64,000 bases of DNA, from positions 1 through 64,000 of the forward strand of contig CAYNYK010000005.1 in assembly GCA_964401335.1 (NCBI GenBank), in the 5' to 3' direction. The stretch is from JAAYCU01 sp964401335. Its GTDB lineage: Bacteria > Planctomycetota > Phycisphaerae > UBA1845 > PWPN01. Positions within the stretch are counted from its first letter, which is position 1; every line of letters begins with the position of its first letter. Position numbers and translations under genes: made by a program. Below, piece by piece: positions 17,916 to 26,569 of this stretch. Under the pieces are notes generated by a model that had not been told where the DNA came from, searched no databases, and saw only the letters and a program-made list of their open reading frames with translations.

Positions 17916-19883
17916 ATGAAGGTTGTGGATATTTTCGCGAATGGCGGGTTGATTGCCCGTCGGCTGGAGCGTTACGAAGCGCGGCCTCAACAGTTGGAGA
18001 TGGCCGCCGCCGTCGAACAGGCGTTCGGCCAATCGCGGCACCTGCTGGTCGAGGCGGGCACGGGGGTGGGCAAGAGCTTTGCCTACCTCGTACCGGCTAT
18101 TCAACGGGCTGTCCACGCCAAAGAGCGCGTGCTTATCAGTACGCATACCATCGCATTGCAGGAGCAATTGATCGATCGGGACATTCCTTTCCTGGCGGCG
18201 GTATGGCCGGACGAATTTTCGGCCGTCCTTATCAAGGGCCGACACAATTACCTTTGCATCCGCCGTCTGCGCCAGGTAAGTGAACGGCAAAAGACGCTCT
18301 TTGCCGAGCAGGAGCAGTACGATGATCTGTGGCGGATCGAGGACTGGGCGTACAAAACCACCGAGGGGTCGCTGAGCGAGCTTTCGCCGGCGCCGGACCC
18401 GGCGGTATGGGAAACAGTCCGCAGCGAGCATGGCAACTGCCTGGGGCGCAAATGCGCGTCCTATGAAAAATGCTTTTATCAGCGGGCCCACCGGCGGGCC
18501 CAGAACGCGCAGATCCTGGTGGTCAATCATGCCCTGTTGTTGTCGGACCTGGCCTTGCGACGGGAGGGAAGCGCCCTGCTGCCGGATTATGAGCTGGTGG
18601 TGATCGACGAGGCCCACAGTTTCGAGAACGTGGCGGCGGAGCATTTTGGCCGACGGGTTTCCGAAGGGCAGGTGCGATATCTGCTGAACGGCTTGTATAA
18701 CGACCGCACCGGCCGGGGTTTACTGATCGGTTATGAGGACCTCAAGGCAATCAAGGCGGTCGGTGCGGCCCGCAACATCTCCAAGAACTTCTGGAAACGG
18801 CTGCTCGAATGGCATCGGCAGCACGGGCGGCCGAACGGACGGATTACCGAGCGGGTACCCGTGCCGAATCCGTTAAGCGAAGCCCTGAGCACGTTGAAGG
18901 CAACCTTGCGGGCGATGCGGAAGAAGCTTAAGACGGAGGAGGAAGTATACGAGGTTACCAGTTATGCGGAACGGGCGGGCGCGCTGGGCGACGAGCTACG
19001 CAAGTTGTTGGAGCAGGAGCGGGCCGACGCGGTACACTGGCTGGAGGTTGATAACGGTCCACGCGGGCAGATTGCTTTGTGCGAAGCGCCGATTACGGTA
19101 GGTGATGAATTACGGACCGCACTATTCGACGAAGTGCGCAGCGTGGTGTTGACCAGCGCGACGTTATCGGTAGGGGGGAGAGACGGGTTTGCTTACATCC
19201 GGGCGCGATTGGGGCTGGAGGAGGCGGATGAACTGCAGTTAGGCTCGCCATTTGACTATGCCCGGCAGGCGGAATTGCACATCGAGGCCGGTATGCCGGA
19301 TCCCAGCGACAGCGGGGCGTTTGTGGCGGCGGCGACGGAAGCGATTGAACGGCATGTCATGGAAACCGCCGGGCGGGCGTTCGTGCTGTTTACCAGTTAC
19401 GAGATGATGCGGCAGGTGGCCGAGCGGCTGCGCGAACGACTGGAGCAGGCGGACTTGGGTTTGATGGTCCAAGGCGAGGGCGTGCCGCGGACACTGATGC
19501 TTGAGCGATTCCGCGGGACGGCGACGCTGGGGGAGAACCGATATCGCGGCTGGGTACTGTTCGGTACGGACAGTTTCTGGCAGGGAGTGGATGTTCCCGG
19601 AGAAGCGCTCAGCAACGTGATCATCGTCAAGTTGCCCTTCGCGGTGCCGGATCGTCCGTTGATCGAGGCCCGGGTGGAGCATATCCGCTCGGCGGGCGGC
19701 AATCCGTTCATGGATTACCAGGTACCCGAGGCAATCCTGAAATTCAAGCAGGGTTTCGGGCGCTTGATCCGGACGGCCACCGACCGGGGGCGCGTAGTCG
19801 TGCTCGACCCGCGGATCAAGACCAAACGCTACGGGAGGATGTTTCTCGACGCGGTTCCCCGCTGCCGGGTAGTGACCCATTGA
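17916..19883 (+). CDS. DinG/XPD-family ATP-dependent DNA helicase
   Basis: About 655 residues from the ATG at 17916 (GGGAGG upstream). Superfamily 2 helicase of the iron-sulfur DinG type: Q-like region RPQQLEMAAAV, Walker A EAGTGVGKSFAYL, motif Ia ISTHTIALQEQL, cysteines for a 4Fe-4S cluster (YLCIRR, then HGNCLGRKCASYEKC), DEAH box VVIDEAHSFENVA, TSATL motif, and motif VI QGFGRLIRTATDRG. DinG proteins unwind R-loops, D-loops and damaged forks in 5' to 3' direction. No N-terminal exonuclease domain is present, as in Gram-negative DinG. Apparently monocistronic. Confidence 0.95.
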   Translation: MKVVDIFANGGLIARRLERYEARPQQLEMAAAVEQAFGQSRHLLVEAGTGVGKSFAYLVPAIQRAVHAKERVLISTHTIALQEQLIDRDIPFLAAVWPDEFSAVLIKGRHNYLCIRRLRQVSERQKTLFAEQEQYDDLWRIEDWAYKTTEGSLSELSPAPDPAVWETVRSEHGNCLGRKCASYEKCFYQRAHRRAQNAQILVVNHALLLSDLALRREGSALLPDYELVVIDEAHSFENVAAEHFGRRVSEGQVRYLLNGLYNDRTGRGLLIGYEDLKAIKAVGAARNISKNFWKRLLEWHRQHGRPNGRITERVPVPNPLSEALSTLKATLRAMRKKLKTEEEVYEVTSYAERAGALGDELRKLLEQERADAVHWLEVDNGPRGQIALCEAPITVGDELRTALFDEVRSVVLTSATLSVGGRDGFAYIRARLGLEEADELQLGSPFDYARQAELHIEAGMPDPSDSGAFVAAATEAIERHVMETAGRAFVLFTSYEMMRQVAERLRERLEQADLGLMVQGEGVPRTLMLERFRGTATLGENRYRGWVLFGTDSFWQGVDVPGEALSNVIIVKLPFAVPDRPLIEARVEHIRSAGGNPFMDYQVPEAILKFKQGFGRLIRTATDRGRVVVLDPRIKTKRYGRMFLDAVPRCRVVTH

Positions 19884-19962
19884 TGAAAATGCACCACATA
19901 GAGAAAGACGTGAATCAATGGAGTCTATCGTGGACGCGGGTTTCCCTGCGAGTATGGCGGGA

Positions 19963-20727
19963 TCAGGGACTAGTGTAAATCAACCCCTTACGGCTGCGAC
20001 TGTGGGTTATCAGGCCGGTATCTCCCGAATGCAACAGCCAGTATTTGCGACGCAGAGGGAAATACGCCAATTCAATCTGATCGTTGCTATTCGGTATCCG
20101 GTCGAACTTGGGCGACTTCGGATCGGGGCCGACGCTCCAGACCGCGTAGGCAACCGGGCTTTTCTCCCGATCATTGTAGAAATCCTGATAATCCGCGCGC
20201 GGGGCCTTGTGGCAGTTGGGATAATCGTCGGGCACGAAAAGATAGGAACCTTTCTTCGAGTAACTGCTCCCTTCGTTAAGAAAGAGACCACCGGGCGCAC
20301 GATATTTATACGTCGAGTCCGGATCAAAAACATCCGGCATGTCCGCCTGGGGAGCAATTCCCTGCTTTTTTGGAAGCCAGCGATTCTTAACCAGTTCGAC
20401 AGGCAACTGATGGCAAACCCAGGTGTTGCAACTTTCGCGCGTGGGGGGGAACTCATCCTTGTTTATCAAGGCATAACCGTCCAGGGCGATGGTGATCTGG
20501 CGGAGGTCGTGATGAGCTTTAACCACCCGGGCCTGCATCCGGGCTCTATGCAACGAAGGGAGTAGCAGGGATAGAAGCAAAGCGACGATGGCCACCACCA
20601 CCAGCACCTCGATCATGGTGAAGCCGGCCAAGAACTTGGAGGCGCATCCATTATGGCACGACGGCCGACAGGAATGTCGACCGTCGCGCCGCAGGAATCC
20701 ACCTTCGATTGAGCCGCGCATTTTCAT
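19963..20727 (-). CDS. Prepilin-type N-terminal cleavage/methylation protein
   Basis: 254 residues. Class III signal FLAGFTMIEVLVVVAIVALL (about residues 32-51) with the conserved Glu5, followed by HRARMQARVVKAHHDLRQI and a globular body with RKYWLLHSGDTG. This matches the planctomycete type II-like pseudopilins that often sit beside dockerin or cohesin-type proteins. It begins 5 bp after the dockerin gene stop and is surely co-transcribed. The 31-residue leader includes the translated form of a dispersed palindromic repeat (DGRHSCRPSC at residues 15-24), so part of the leader derives from a repeat insertion. Confidence 0.85.
   Translation of the reverse strand: MKMRGSIEGGFLRRDGRHSCRPSCHNGCASKFLAGFTMIEVLVVVAIVALLLSLLLPSLHRARMQARVVKAHHDLRQITIALDGYALINKDEFPPTRESCNTWVCHQLPVELVKNRWLPKKQGIAPQADMPDVFDPDSTYKYRAPGGLFLNEGSSYSKKGSYLFVPDDYPNCHKAPRADYQDFYNDREKSPVAYAVWSVGPDPKSPKFDRIPNSNDQIELAYFPLRRKYWLLHSGDTGLITHSRSRKGLIYTSP
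20655..20690. repeat. REP-like palindromic repeat inside the pseudopilin leader
   Basis: Two 16-base arms (20655-20670 and 20675-20690) complementary at 14 of 16 positions around a GGAA loop. On the minus strand it encodes the peptide word DGRHSCRP, which recurs in unrelated bacterial annotations as translated repeat sequence. Confidence 0.75.
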
Positions 20728-20732
20728 GGTAC

Positions 20733-22136
20733 TTAATGAAACAAGTATGCCTTTGTTGTGGATAAGTCCAGAGTATTGATAATGCCATCAACAAAGACGT
20801 CACAGTTGAAATTTGTCGATGTCAACGGTTGAAATAGCTGAGATTTAACGACGGACAAGTCAAGAGTATTGACATGATCGTCAGCGTTAACGTTACCGGT
20901 ATGAACCTGGATCGTCAGGTCATCGTCGCCGCTTAGCGGGTTATCGACCAGGTCGGTAATTCCGTTGAGCGTAATAGTCAACAACGAAGGAGAGGGTACC
21001 CCTGAAATAGCGAGGCGCATCTCCGCCCCGTCGACTTCGGCCGCGAGCAGCGTGCCGCTCGACAAGCTTATTTCCGATCCATCGAGATGGCCGTCGGCGG
21101 GCTGCACGGCTTTACTGAACGTGAGGACGACCTCGGTTGGTCCACCCACGCGACACTCGATCGCCGGTGTACCGCTTAAGGGCAAATCCAGATCAAATAC
21201 GCCCGCCGACCCGTGAGTTTTACGGGATACCGCGCTGAGCAGCATCAGCTCGGAATTATACTCCACGATATCCGCCATCCGCAGCACCCATAGCCGATAA
21301 CCACTCGTGTAGTCCGAAGATTCCTGATCGAAGATGCCCAGGACATCAAAGCTGCCGGCCGGCGGTGCATAGTCATTGAAATCACCCATAACAGACAAGA
21401 GCATGGAGAGGTTGGCCGTCCCGTCGCTGATGGTCAAGGTCTGGCCGGCACCCCAGGTACCGCCGACAATCTGCGCTTTGTTGATGCGAACCCAAGTAGC
21501 TTGGTAATACTCCGCGCCGGTCAATCGCGTCGAGTCAAATACGACAGCTTGGGCCAAGCTGGGAATCACCGCCGGCGCGGGACGCCCCACGCCGGCCTCA
21601 AGAAGAATCACATCGAAGTTGTTGGCCGGATCATTGCTATGCGCCTCGTTGATATTGGTTTTGCCTTTATTGAAGAGACCCGGCACGCGGGCCCGGACCT
21701 CGACCAAATCGCCTTTGCGGAAATGATGCCCCGTCGCTGGATCATAATTCACCCGGAGCATCTCGGCTTCCCATTGTTCGTCGGTATAGCGTAGGGGTAG
21801 CGGAGCGATGGGGGGGGCCTGTCCCATCCAACAGGCGGTCCCGCCCCAATCGCCCGATTCAACGGCCTGGATATAAATCTGCCACTGTCCTTTTACGACA
21901 CCGGGGGCCCCCGCCGACATGTTGAGCATATCTTCCGGATTATTCAGGATGATACCTTTCATACGGATAGGCGGAGAGGGTAAAAATGTGCCGAATCCGG
22001 TGGCATCGACAGCCTGATAGGCGGAGTGGGCGGTATAGGGCAGGGTTTCCCAGTCGGGATCGTCGGCAAAAGCTAAAGAACCCGACAAAATAACCCCCCA
22101 AACCACGACCGTAATTAACCAAGGATTTCGCTGCAT
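20733..22136 (-). CDS. Secreted dockerin-containing protein
   Basis: 467 residues. Signal peptide VVVWGVILSGSLAFA. A central region (about 30-320) has OB-fold-like features (KGDLVEVRARVPGLFNKGKT, WVRINKAQIVGGTWGAGQT), suggesting a nuclease-associated or sugar-binding OB domain, not certain. An Ig-like segment (about 320-405, EVVLTFSKAVQPADG) is followed by a type I dockerin at about 412-466: GNVNADDHVNTLDLSVVKSQLF and CDVFVDGIINTLDLSTTKAYLF. The dockerin and the preceding domain are clearly related to those ending the giant protein at 134-4534. In operon with the downstream pseudopilin; a strong palindrome lies upstream. Confidence 0.9.
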   Translation of the reverse strand: MQRNPWLITVVVWGVILSGSLAFADDPDWETLPYTAHSAYQAVDATGFGTFLPSPPIRMKGIILNNPEDMLNMSAGAPGVVKGQWQIYIQAVESGDWGGTACWMGQAPPIAPLPLRYTDEQWEAEMLRVNYDPATGHHFRKGDLVEVRARVPGLFNKGKTNINEAHSNDPANNFDVILLEAGVGRPAPAVIPSLAQAVVFDSTRLTGAEYYQATWVRINKAQIVGGTWGAGQTLTISDGTANLSMLLSVMGDFNDYAPPAGSFDVLGIFDQESSDYTSGYRLWVLRMADIVEYNSELMLLSAVSRKTHGSAGVFDLDLPLSGTPAIECRVGGPTEVVLTFSKAVQPADGHLDGSEISLSSGTLLAAEVDGAEMRLAISGVPSPSLLTITLNGITDLVDNPLSGDDDLTIQVHTGNVNADDHVNTLDLSVVKSQLFQPLTSTNFNCDVFVDGIINTLDLSTTKAYLFH

Positions 22137-22178
22137 GATTCATTCTCCCCAAAAAAACCAAAAACCTCATTCGATGAC

Positions 22179-22207
22179 ATTATTACGATTTTGATAATCG
22201 TAATAAT
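22179..22207. promoter_or_regulatory. Perfect 11-bp inverted repeat upstream of the dockerin operon
   Basis: ATTATTACGAT (22179-22189) and ATCGTAATAAT (22197-22207) with a 7-base spacer, about 43-71 bp before the dockerin gene start. It is AT-rich and lacks a following T tract on either strand, so an operator is likelier than a terminator. The neighbouring NikR-like gene makes a metal-responsive operator conceivable, but the arms do not match the known NikR GTATGA half-site. Confidence 0.55.
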
Positions 22208-22285
22208 TTCATAGCATAACTAGTTTTCGGGGAGGTTCAAGAGGAAAAGGGGATAAAAACAAAAAATTTTTAGATTGGCGAGGGT

Positions 22286-22702
22286 CTATGTTAGGTCGGT
22301 CCCGGTGCTGGCCATGGCTAATTCGGCGTGCAGGACGCCTTTTTGCTGCCGCAAGCGGTCGGCCAGGTGCTCGATTTCCCGGGCCTTGGCCTTGAGCAGG
22401 ACGACCTCCGCGCAAAGGTGCTTATCCAGATGCACATGGGTGGTGGCCAGCACGGCGCCATGATGATGGTGCTGGAGGTCGATCAGTTTCTCGCTGAGAT
22501 TGCGGGCGTGGTGGTCGTAGACCAGGGTGACGGTGCCGACGACGGTTTCGTTGGCCTCCCACTGGCGTTTGACCAGGTGAGCGCGGATCAGGTCGCGGAC
22601 GAATTCGGAGCGGTTTGTATAACCGCTAGCCTGGACCATTTTTTCGAGACGATCGTAAAGCGGTTTCTCGATGGACAAACTGAGGCGAACGAGTTGCGGC
22701 AT
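22286..22702 (-). CDS. NikR-like nickel-responsive ribbon-helix-helix regulator
   Basis: About 138 residues from the ATG at 22702, which has GAGGA eight bases upstream. The N-terminal ribbon-helix-helix domain is VRLSLSIEKPLYDRLEKMV with GYTNRSEFVRDLIRAHLV. The C-terminal ACT-like metal domain has a poly-His segment and THVHLDKHLCAEVV, which places the NikR ligands His76, His87, His89 and Cys95. In characterised NikR proteins Ni(II) binding drives operator binding and represses nickel uptake. No nickel transporter is nearby; target genes may include the adjacent dockerin operon (inference). Confidence 0.92.
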   Translation of the reverse strand: MPQLVRLSLSIEKPLYDRLEKMVQASGYTNRSEFVRDLIRAHLVKRQWEANETVVGTVTLVYDHHARNLSEKLIDLQHHHHGAVLATTHVHLDKHLCAEVVLLKAKAREIEHLADRLRQQKGVLHAELAMASTGTDLT

Positions 22703-22726
22703 GGGTGAAGTCCTCAAAAAAGTCAG

Positions 22727-22755
22727 CATCAAACGGGTACGTGGCAACATCAAAC
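22727..22755. promoter_or_regulatory. Direct repeat CATCAAAC, 21-bp period, before the NikR-like gene
   Basis: Identical octamers at 22727-22734 and 22748-22755, repeating every 21 bp (two helical turns), 25-54 bp upstream of the NikR-like start. The position and phasing fit an autoregulatory operator; binding protein unknown. Confidence 0.4.
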
Positions 22756-22879
22756 TATAGGGTATGTATGATAAGGCAAAAGATGTGGTTACCCAAGGGC
22801 TGAAAGGTCAGAGCTCTGCTTCGAGCATCACACGATCATGTCCTGTAGTCCGAAGGGCGGATTTGTTTATAATGCCGGC

Positions 22880-23686
22880 ATGGACGAAATTTACCAATTG
22901 CCCATACCTGATTGGGGGCTGCGTTGCCCGCATTGTCGCACCCTTCTGGCCGGTATGCATGGCTATTTCTGTGACAATTGTCGAAAGGGATTCGACATCT
23001 TGCATCTTTTAGCCGAGCACAAACCCATTGCTCCTGTCGGATTGACCTGCCCTTTCTGCGAATATTCGCTGACCGGTTTAACGCTTAATCGCTGCCCGGA
23101 ATGCGGCCATCCGTTTTCCGTGCGTGTAATGCTTGAAAAGAGAGTGCGGTGGGCGAGGGATCCGTCCGGGGGAATTGTCGAGTACGACCACCATCTGAAA
23201 AAACGCGAACCCTCGTTCACCGGCCGCGAGCGGCCGTTACCGGATTTCGGATTGATCTGTACTTCCTGCGGAGCGCCGCTGGCCGGCGCGGAAGACGACC
23301 GTTGTCCGGCATGTAATCAACCCTTTGATATCCACAATATTGGACAACAGGACGACTGGGTGGACATCAGCCCCTACGTGTCGCCGAGAATGGTACCAGT
23401 GGTTCGTACGGTCCTTTACGATGCTAAGGTTCCTTACGTTGTCGACGACGCGAGTTTGCACCGATTGTATGGAGGTCTTGTATCCATAGGTTCCGCCGCC
23501 ATCCGGGTGCCCCGCGAGTTTATTCTCGACGCGCTTTATGCGCTTAGTTTTGCTGCCAAACCACCCTCCCTTTATGTCGATCAGGCCTGGTCTTGTCCGA
23601 ATTGCGGCCAGCAGGTTCCCGCGGGCTTTGAAATCTGCTGGAACTGCAACGCGGCCTGTCCGGATTTGGGGGATGCGGAGACATGA
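22880..23686 (+). CDS. Multi zinc-ribbon protein with DUF2007-like domain
   Basis: About 268 residues. It contains repeated CxxC pairs forming zinc ribbons: CPHC and CDNC, CPFC and CPEC, CTSC and CPAC, and at the C-terminus CPNC and CWNC. Between the third and fourth ribbons (about 160-235), VLYDAKVPYVVDD and AIRVPREFILDALYAL resemble the DUF2007 putative signal-transducing domain. The start at 22880 is supported by a TATAAT box at 22868-22873, which would give a leaderless or nearly leaderless mRNA; an ATG at 22838 is an alternative. Its end overlaps the next gene (ATGA), so they are co-translated. Confidence 0.8.
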   Translation: MDEIYQLPIPDWGLRCPHCRTLLAGMHGYFCDNCRKGFDILHLLAEHKPIAPVGLTCPFCEYSLTGLTLNRCPECGHPFSVRVMLEKRVRWARDPSGGIVEYDHHLKKREPSFTGRERPLPDFGLICTSCGAPLAGAEDDRCPACNQPFDIHNIGQQDDWVDISPYVSPRMVPVVRTVLYDAKVPYVVDDASLHRLYGGLVSIGSAAIRVPREFILDALYALSFAAKPPSLYVDQAWSCPNCGQQVPAGFEICWNCNAACPDLGDAET

Positions 23687-24564
23687 ATACGCCGACCGAT
23701 TCGTTGCCTGAACGCCCACAGCGACGCGCACTACGCAAACGCCTCTGGTTTCGTTTACTGGTGTACGCGGCCGGGTTCTATGTTGCCTGGTGTACGGTCT
23801 TGTATTTCTATCAGGACCGGCTGGTTTTTCCGGCCGACGCCGCGCCTGCACCGCTGTCCAAGCCTTTCAGCAATGACGCGGTGGTTACAACCTTGCCTCT
23901 CCCCGATGGCGGACAGGTGGAATCCTGGTTCTTCCCCGCCGCCTCGGCCGGCATGGATAGTCCCCGCCCGCTGGTCATCTTCTTTCACGGCAACGCCGAA
24001 TTGATCGATCAGCAGGAGGACATCGTAAGCTTGTTTCGTTCCTTCGGTTGCTCGGTCCTACTGCCGGAATATCGCGGCTACGGCCGGGCCGACGGCGTGC
24101 CTTCGCAAGCGGGTATCGTCGAAGATTGCGTGCGCTTCTATGACGAGATCGTTAAACGCGAGGACGTGGATGCAAGGCGGATCGTGTTTTACGGCCGCTC
24201 GCTCGGCGGCGGGGTGGCCGCCCAGGTTGCCGCTTGCCGAAAGCCCGCGGCCATGATTCTCGAATGTACTTTCGCGAGCGCGGCGTCCATGGCTCGCGGT
24301 TACTGGGCCCCCGAATTCCTGGCCAAACATCCGTTCCGCACCGATCGCGTATTGCCGAGCTTGGATATTCCCATCCTGATTTTTCACGGCCGACACGATA
24401 CGATCATCCCCGTCGAGCATGGCCGAAGACTGCACAAGTTGACGCCGCGCAGTGTCTATGTGGAATACGATTGCGGACACAACGACTTTCCGGGATCAGC
24501 CAATCCTGATGATTATTATGATCGGTTAAGAGCTTTTCTTGTCGATTCGGGGATTTTGGAGTGA
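23683..24564 (+). CDS. Membrane-anchored alpha/beta hydrolase (BEM46/ABHD13-like)
   Basis: 293 residues. An N-terminal membrane helix (LLVYAAGFYVAWCTVLYFY) is followed by the family mark QDRLVFPA, then the hydrolase fold: oxyanion-region FFHGNAE, YRGYGRADG, nucleophile elbow GRSLGGGVA, acid GRHDTIIP and catalytic His in CGHNDFPG. The family includes putative serine peptidases or esterases at membranes; the substrate is unknown. It overlaps the zinc-ribbon gene by 4 bp and precedes birA by 71 bp. Confidence 0.92.
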   Translation: MNTPTDSLPERPQRRALRKRLWFRLLVYAAGFYVAWCTVLYFYQDRLVFPADAAPAPLSKPFSNDAVVTTLPLPDGGQVESWFFPAASAGMDSPRPLVIFFHGNAELIDQQEDIVSLFRSFGCSVLLPEYRGYGRADGVPSQAGIVEDCVRFYDEIVKREDVDARRIVFYGRSLGGGVAAQVAACRKPAAMILECTFASAASMARGYWAPEFLAKHPFRTDRVLPSLDIPILIFHGRHDTIIPVEHGRRLHKLTPRSVYVEYDCGHNDFPGSANPDDYYDRLRAFLVDSGILE

Positions 24565-24635
24565 TGGCGGATGGGCTTGAGTCGATGTTCCGCGAAGATC
24601 TATGAGCTGGCCATGGTGTGGTTGGAGGATAAGGC

Positions 24636-25490
24636 ATGACCTCTGGTTCCGTTCCGTCCATGACCGCCGAGGAGCTTGCTCAAGGATGGCATCCCCTGCG
24701 CGTGGGTCGGCGGATCGAAGTCTATGCGGAGGTGTCCAGCACCAATACGGTTGCCTTGGAGGCGGCGGATAAAAGCGACGTCGACGGATTGGTCGTGCTG
24801 GCCGACTATCAGACCAGTGGCCGTGGACGTTTGGGGCGATCGTGGCAGTCTCCGCGGCGGGCCAGTGTCTTGTGCAGCGTGTTGCTCTTAATGGATGACC
24901 CATCGCTCCGCACCTCGGGCGGTAAACAAGACCGTGTGGCTTCAGCGGATGATCCCGGGATCGGCGGCAGATTGACCCTGTTGGCGGCTGTCAGTGTTTG
25001 TGCTGCCGTGCGCCAGGCCACGGAAATCACCCCGAGCATCAAGTGGCCTAACGACGTGCTTATCAATGGCCGTAAAGTGGGCGGTATTCTTATCGAATCG
25101 CGGGCCCTGAACAATTGCTTGCGGGCCTGGGTGATCGGGATCGGCCTCAATTGTCATCAGCAGGCGGGCCATTTTCCGCCGGAGTTGCGTGAGACGGCCA
25201 CTTCGCTTGACCTGGCGGCCTCGCACCCTATCGATCAGACGGCCGTTGCCCGGGAGTTGCTCCGCGCGTTGGATGCACGGTTGGTTGATCCGGGAAAACC
25301 TTCCGACCGGGAACTGCATGATGAATGGAGTCGCTATGCCGAGCCCATCGGCCGGCGTGTACGGCTCCGCTGCGACGGCCGGGAATACGCCGGCCAGACG
25401 TTGGCGGTCGAACCGCACGGTGGGTTGATCGTCCAATGTGACGGGGGTGTGCGCAAATGGTTCGATCCGTTGCGTACCACCCTGTTATAG
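24636..25490 (+). CDS. birA: Biotin--[acetyl-CoA-carboxylase] ligase
   Basis: 284 residues. It activates biotin to biotinyl-AMP and attaches it to carboxyl carrier proteins. Signatures: VSSTNTVALEAAD, the adenylate loop TSGRGRLGRSWQSP, KWPNDVLINGRKVGGILIES, and GIGLNC. There is no N-terminal winged-helix domain, so it is a group I ligase and not a repressor. A loop of about 20 residues (after LLLMDDPSLRTSGGK) is longer than usual between the adenylate loop and the RLTLLAAVSV helix. Ribosome site GGAGGA precedes the ATG. Confidence 0.95.
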   Translation: MTSGSVPSMTAEELAQGWHPLRVGRRIEVYAEVSSTNTVALEAADKSDVDGLVVLADYQTSGRGRLGRSWQSPRRASVLCSVLLLMDDPSLRTSGGKQDRVASADDPGIGGRLTLLAAVSVCAAVRQATEITPSIKWPNDVLINGRKVGGILIESRALNNCLRAWVIGIGLNCHQQAGHFPPELRETATSLDLAASHPIDQTAVARELLRALDARLVDPGKPSDRELHDEWSRYAEPIGRRVRLRCDGREYAGQTLAVEPHGGLIVQCDGGVRKWFDPLRTTLL

Positions 25491-25551
25491 GCGTCGGCTC
25501 CGCCAGCTTTCCAGCGATGCGTTTTTTTCGATTCACGCCGATGCGTCATAA

Positions 25552-25594
25552 GGTGGCCCATCCTTTGCGTCAGCAAAGGGTGGGTCTCGTTGTC
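25552..25594. repeat. Hairpin repeat of the GTGGCCCA-stem-TGGG family, divergent copy
   Basis: AGGTGGCCCA at 25551-25560 leads into the stem CCCATCCTTTGC with GCAAAGGGTGGG around a GTCA loop (one G-T wobble). The flanking GTGGCCCA is shared with the copies at 60291, 60344, 63632 and 63811. It lies between the convergent birA and SWIM-protein genes. Confidence 0.6.
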
Positions 25595-25660
25595 GTCAAT
25601 GTAGCAATCCGTGATTCTCGAAACGCATCCGGAGAAATATATTGCTACGCGAATCCTATA

Positions 25661-26566
25661 CTACGTCTTTTGCTTCTTTTTTCGGACAGCGGTTTTTACT
25701 TTGGGGTGTTTTGCTATACCGGTTGTATCTGCTTTGGGTTGTCTTGTCGCGACCGGGCGTTTGCGTGGCGAAGTAGTTGCCGTTTTTGTCAGTTGACGAC
25801 GCGGCTTGGTTTTTGCGGCCTCGACCTCCACCTCGGCCACCGGGACCGGTGCCAAATCGATGTCGAAAACCTCAGCCAACTCGCCCTCATCCAGCGTCCT
25901 TCGGTCGGTTTTTCTGGCTTTAGACACGACACTCTTGGCGGCATCCTCCATAACCAGTTCCTGGTGATCGACTCCCCTCAGCAGAAACAGCAGTTCGGGT
26001 TTCTCGTCCAGCCGTGCCCCGATGCCATACATCGCCGCGGCGACATGTTTGCACATGACCGCCCAGTCCGGGCAGGAGCATTTCAGGCTGATTTCGCCGG
26101 GCAGGGGAAACAACCCCTGATTTTTATCCGTAACCACGTTCATGACATGGTCGGATAACCGCCCTTGGAGTAACTCAAGAAGCGAACCCACGCGACCGGT
26201 ACAGGCATCCTTGAGCCGTTGCCACTTGTTCTTGGGCAAAGGCTTGATCGCTATCCGAATATCATAGATATCCGACCCGCTGACCTTCGCCTCGATCATG
26301 CCTTTCTGGATATCCAAGTGACAGACCGAGCCGTTCCGTACATACGTACGGCCGCGCGGCAAACGGTTTGCGTAATCGCTGAATTTCTCGAGATGCTCGC
26401 ACCAGGCCTGTCCCCAAAACGTATGGGCGATTCGGCGTCCTTCCACTTTGACCGGCTGAATGTTCATGCCCTTCTTGCGCAGCTTCTCCATTTTCTTCTG
26501 CGCCTGAGCTCGCCGCTTCCATACCGGTACATAAGGCCGCCAGCCCCAACCCCATCTATGATACAT
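25661..26566 (-). CDS. SWIM zinc-finger protein with long basic tail
   Basis: 301 residues. The SWIM finger is at about 162-177 (KCSCPDWAVMCKHVAAAMY, pattern CxCx7CxH). The N-terminal part (KVEGRRIAHTFWGQAWCEHLE, YANRLPRGRTYVRNGSV) is the usual companion region in bacterial SWIM proteins. The last 70 residues are a Lys/Arg/Pro-rich tail (KTKPRRQLTKTATTSPRKRP and on), probably nucleic-acid-binding. It lies 3 bp after the SNF2 helicase gene; SWIM/SNF2 pairs are a recurrent bacterial operon whose role is not settled. Confidence 0.9.
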   Translation of the reverse strand: MYHRWGWGWRPYVPVWKRRAQAQKKMEKLRKKGMNIQPVKVEGRRIAHTFWGQAWCEHLEKFSDYANRLPRGRTYVRNGSVCHLDIQKGMIEAKVSGSDIYDIRIAIKPLPKNKWQRLKDACTGRVGSLLELLQGRLSDHVMNVVTDKNQGLFPLPGEISLKCSCPDWAVMCKHVAAAMYGIGARLDEKPELLFLLRGVDHQELVMEDAAKSVVSKARKTDRRTLDEGELAEVFDIDLAPVPVAEVEVEAAKTKPRRQLTKTATTSPRKRPVATRQPKADTTGIAKHPKVKTAVRKKKQKT

Positions 26567-26569
26567 GAG

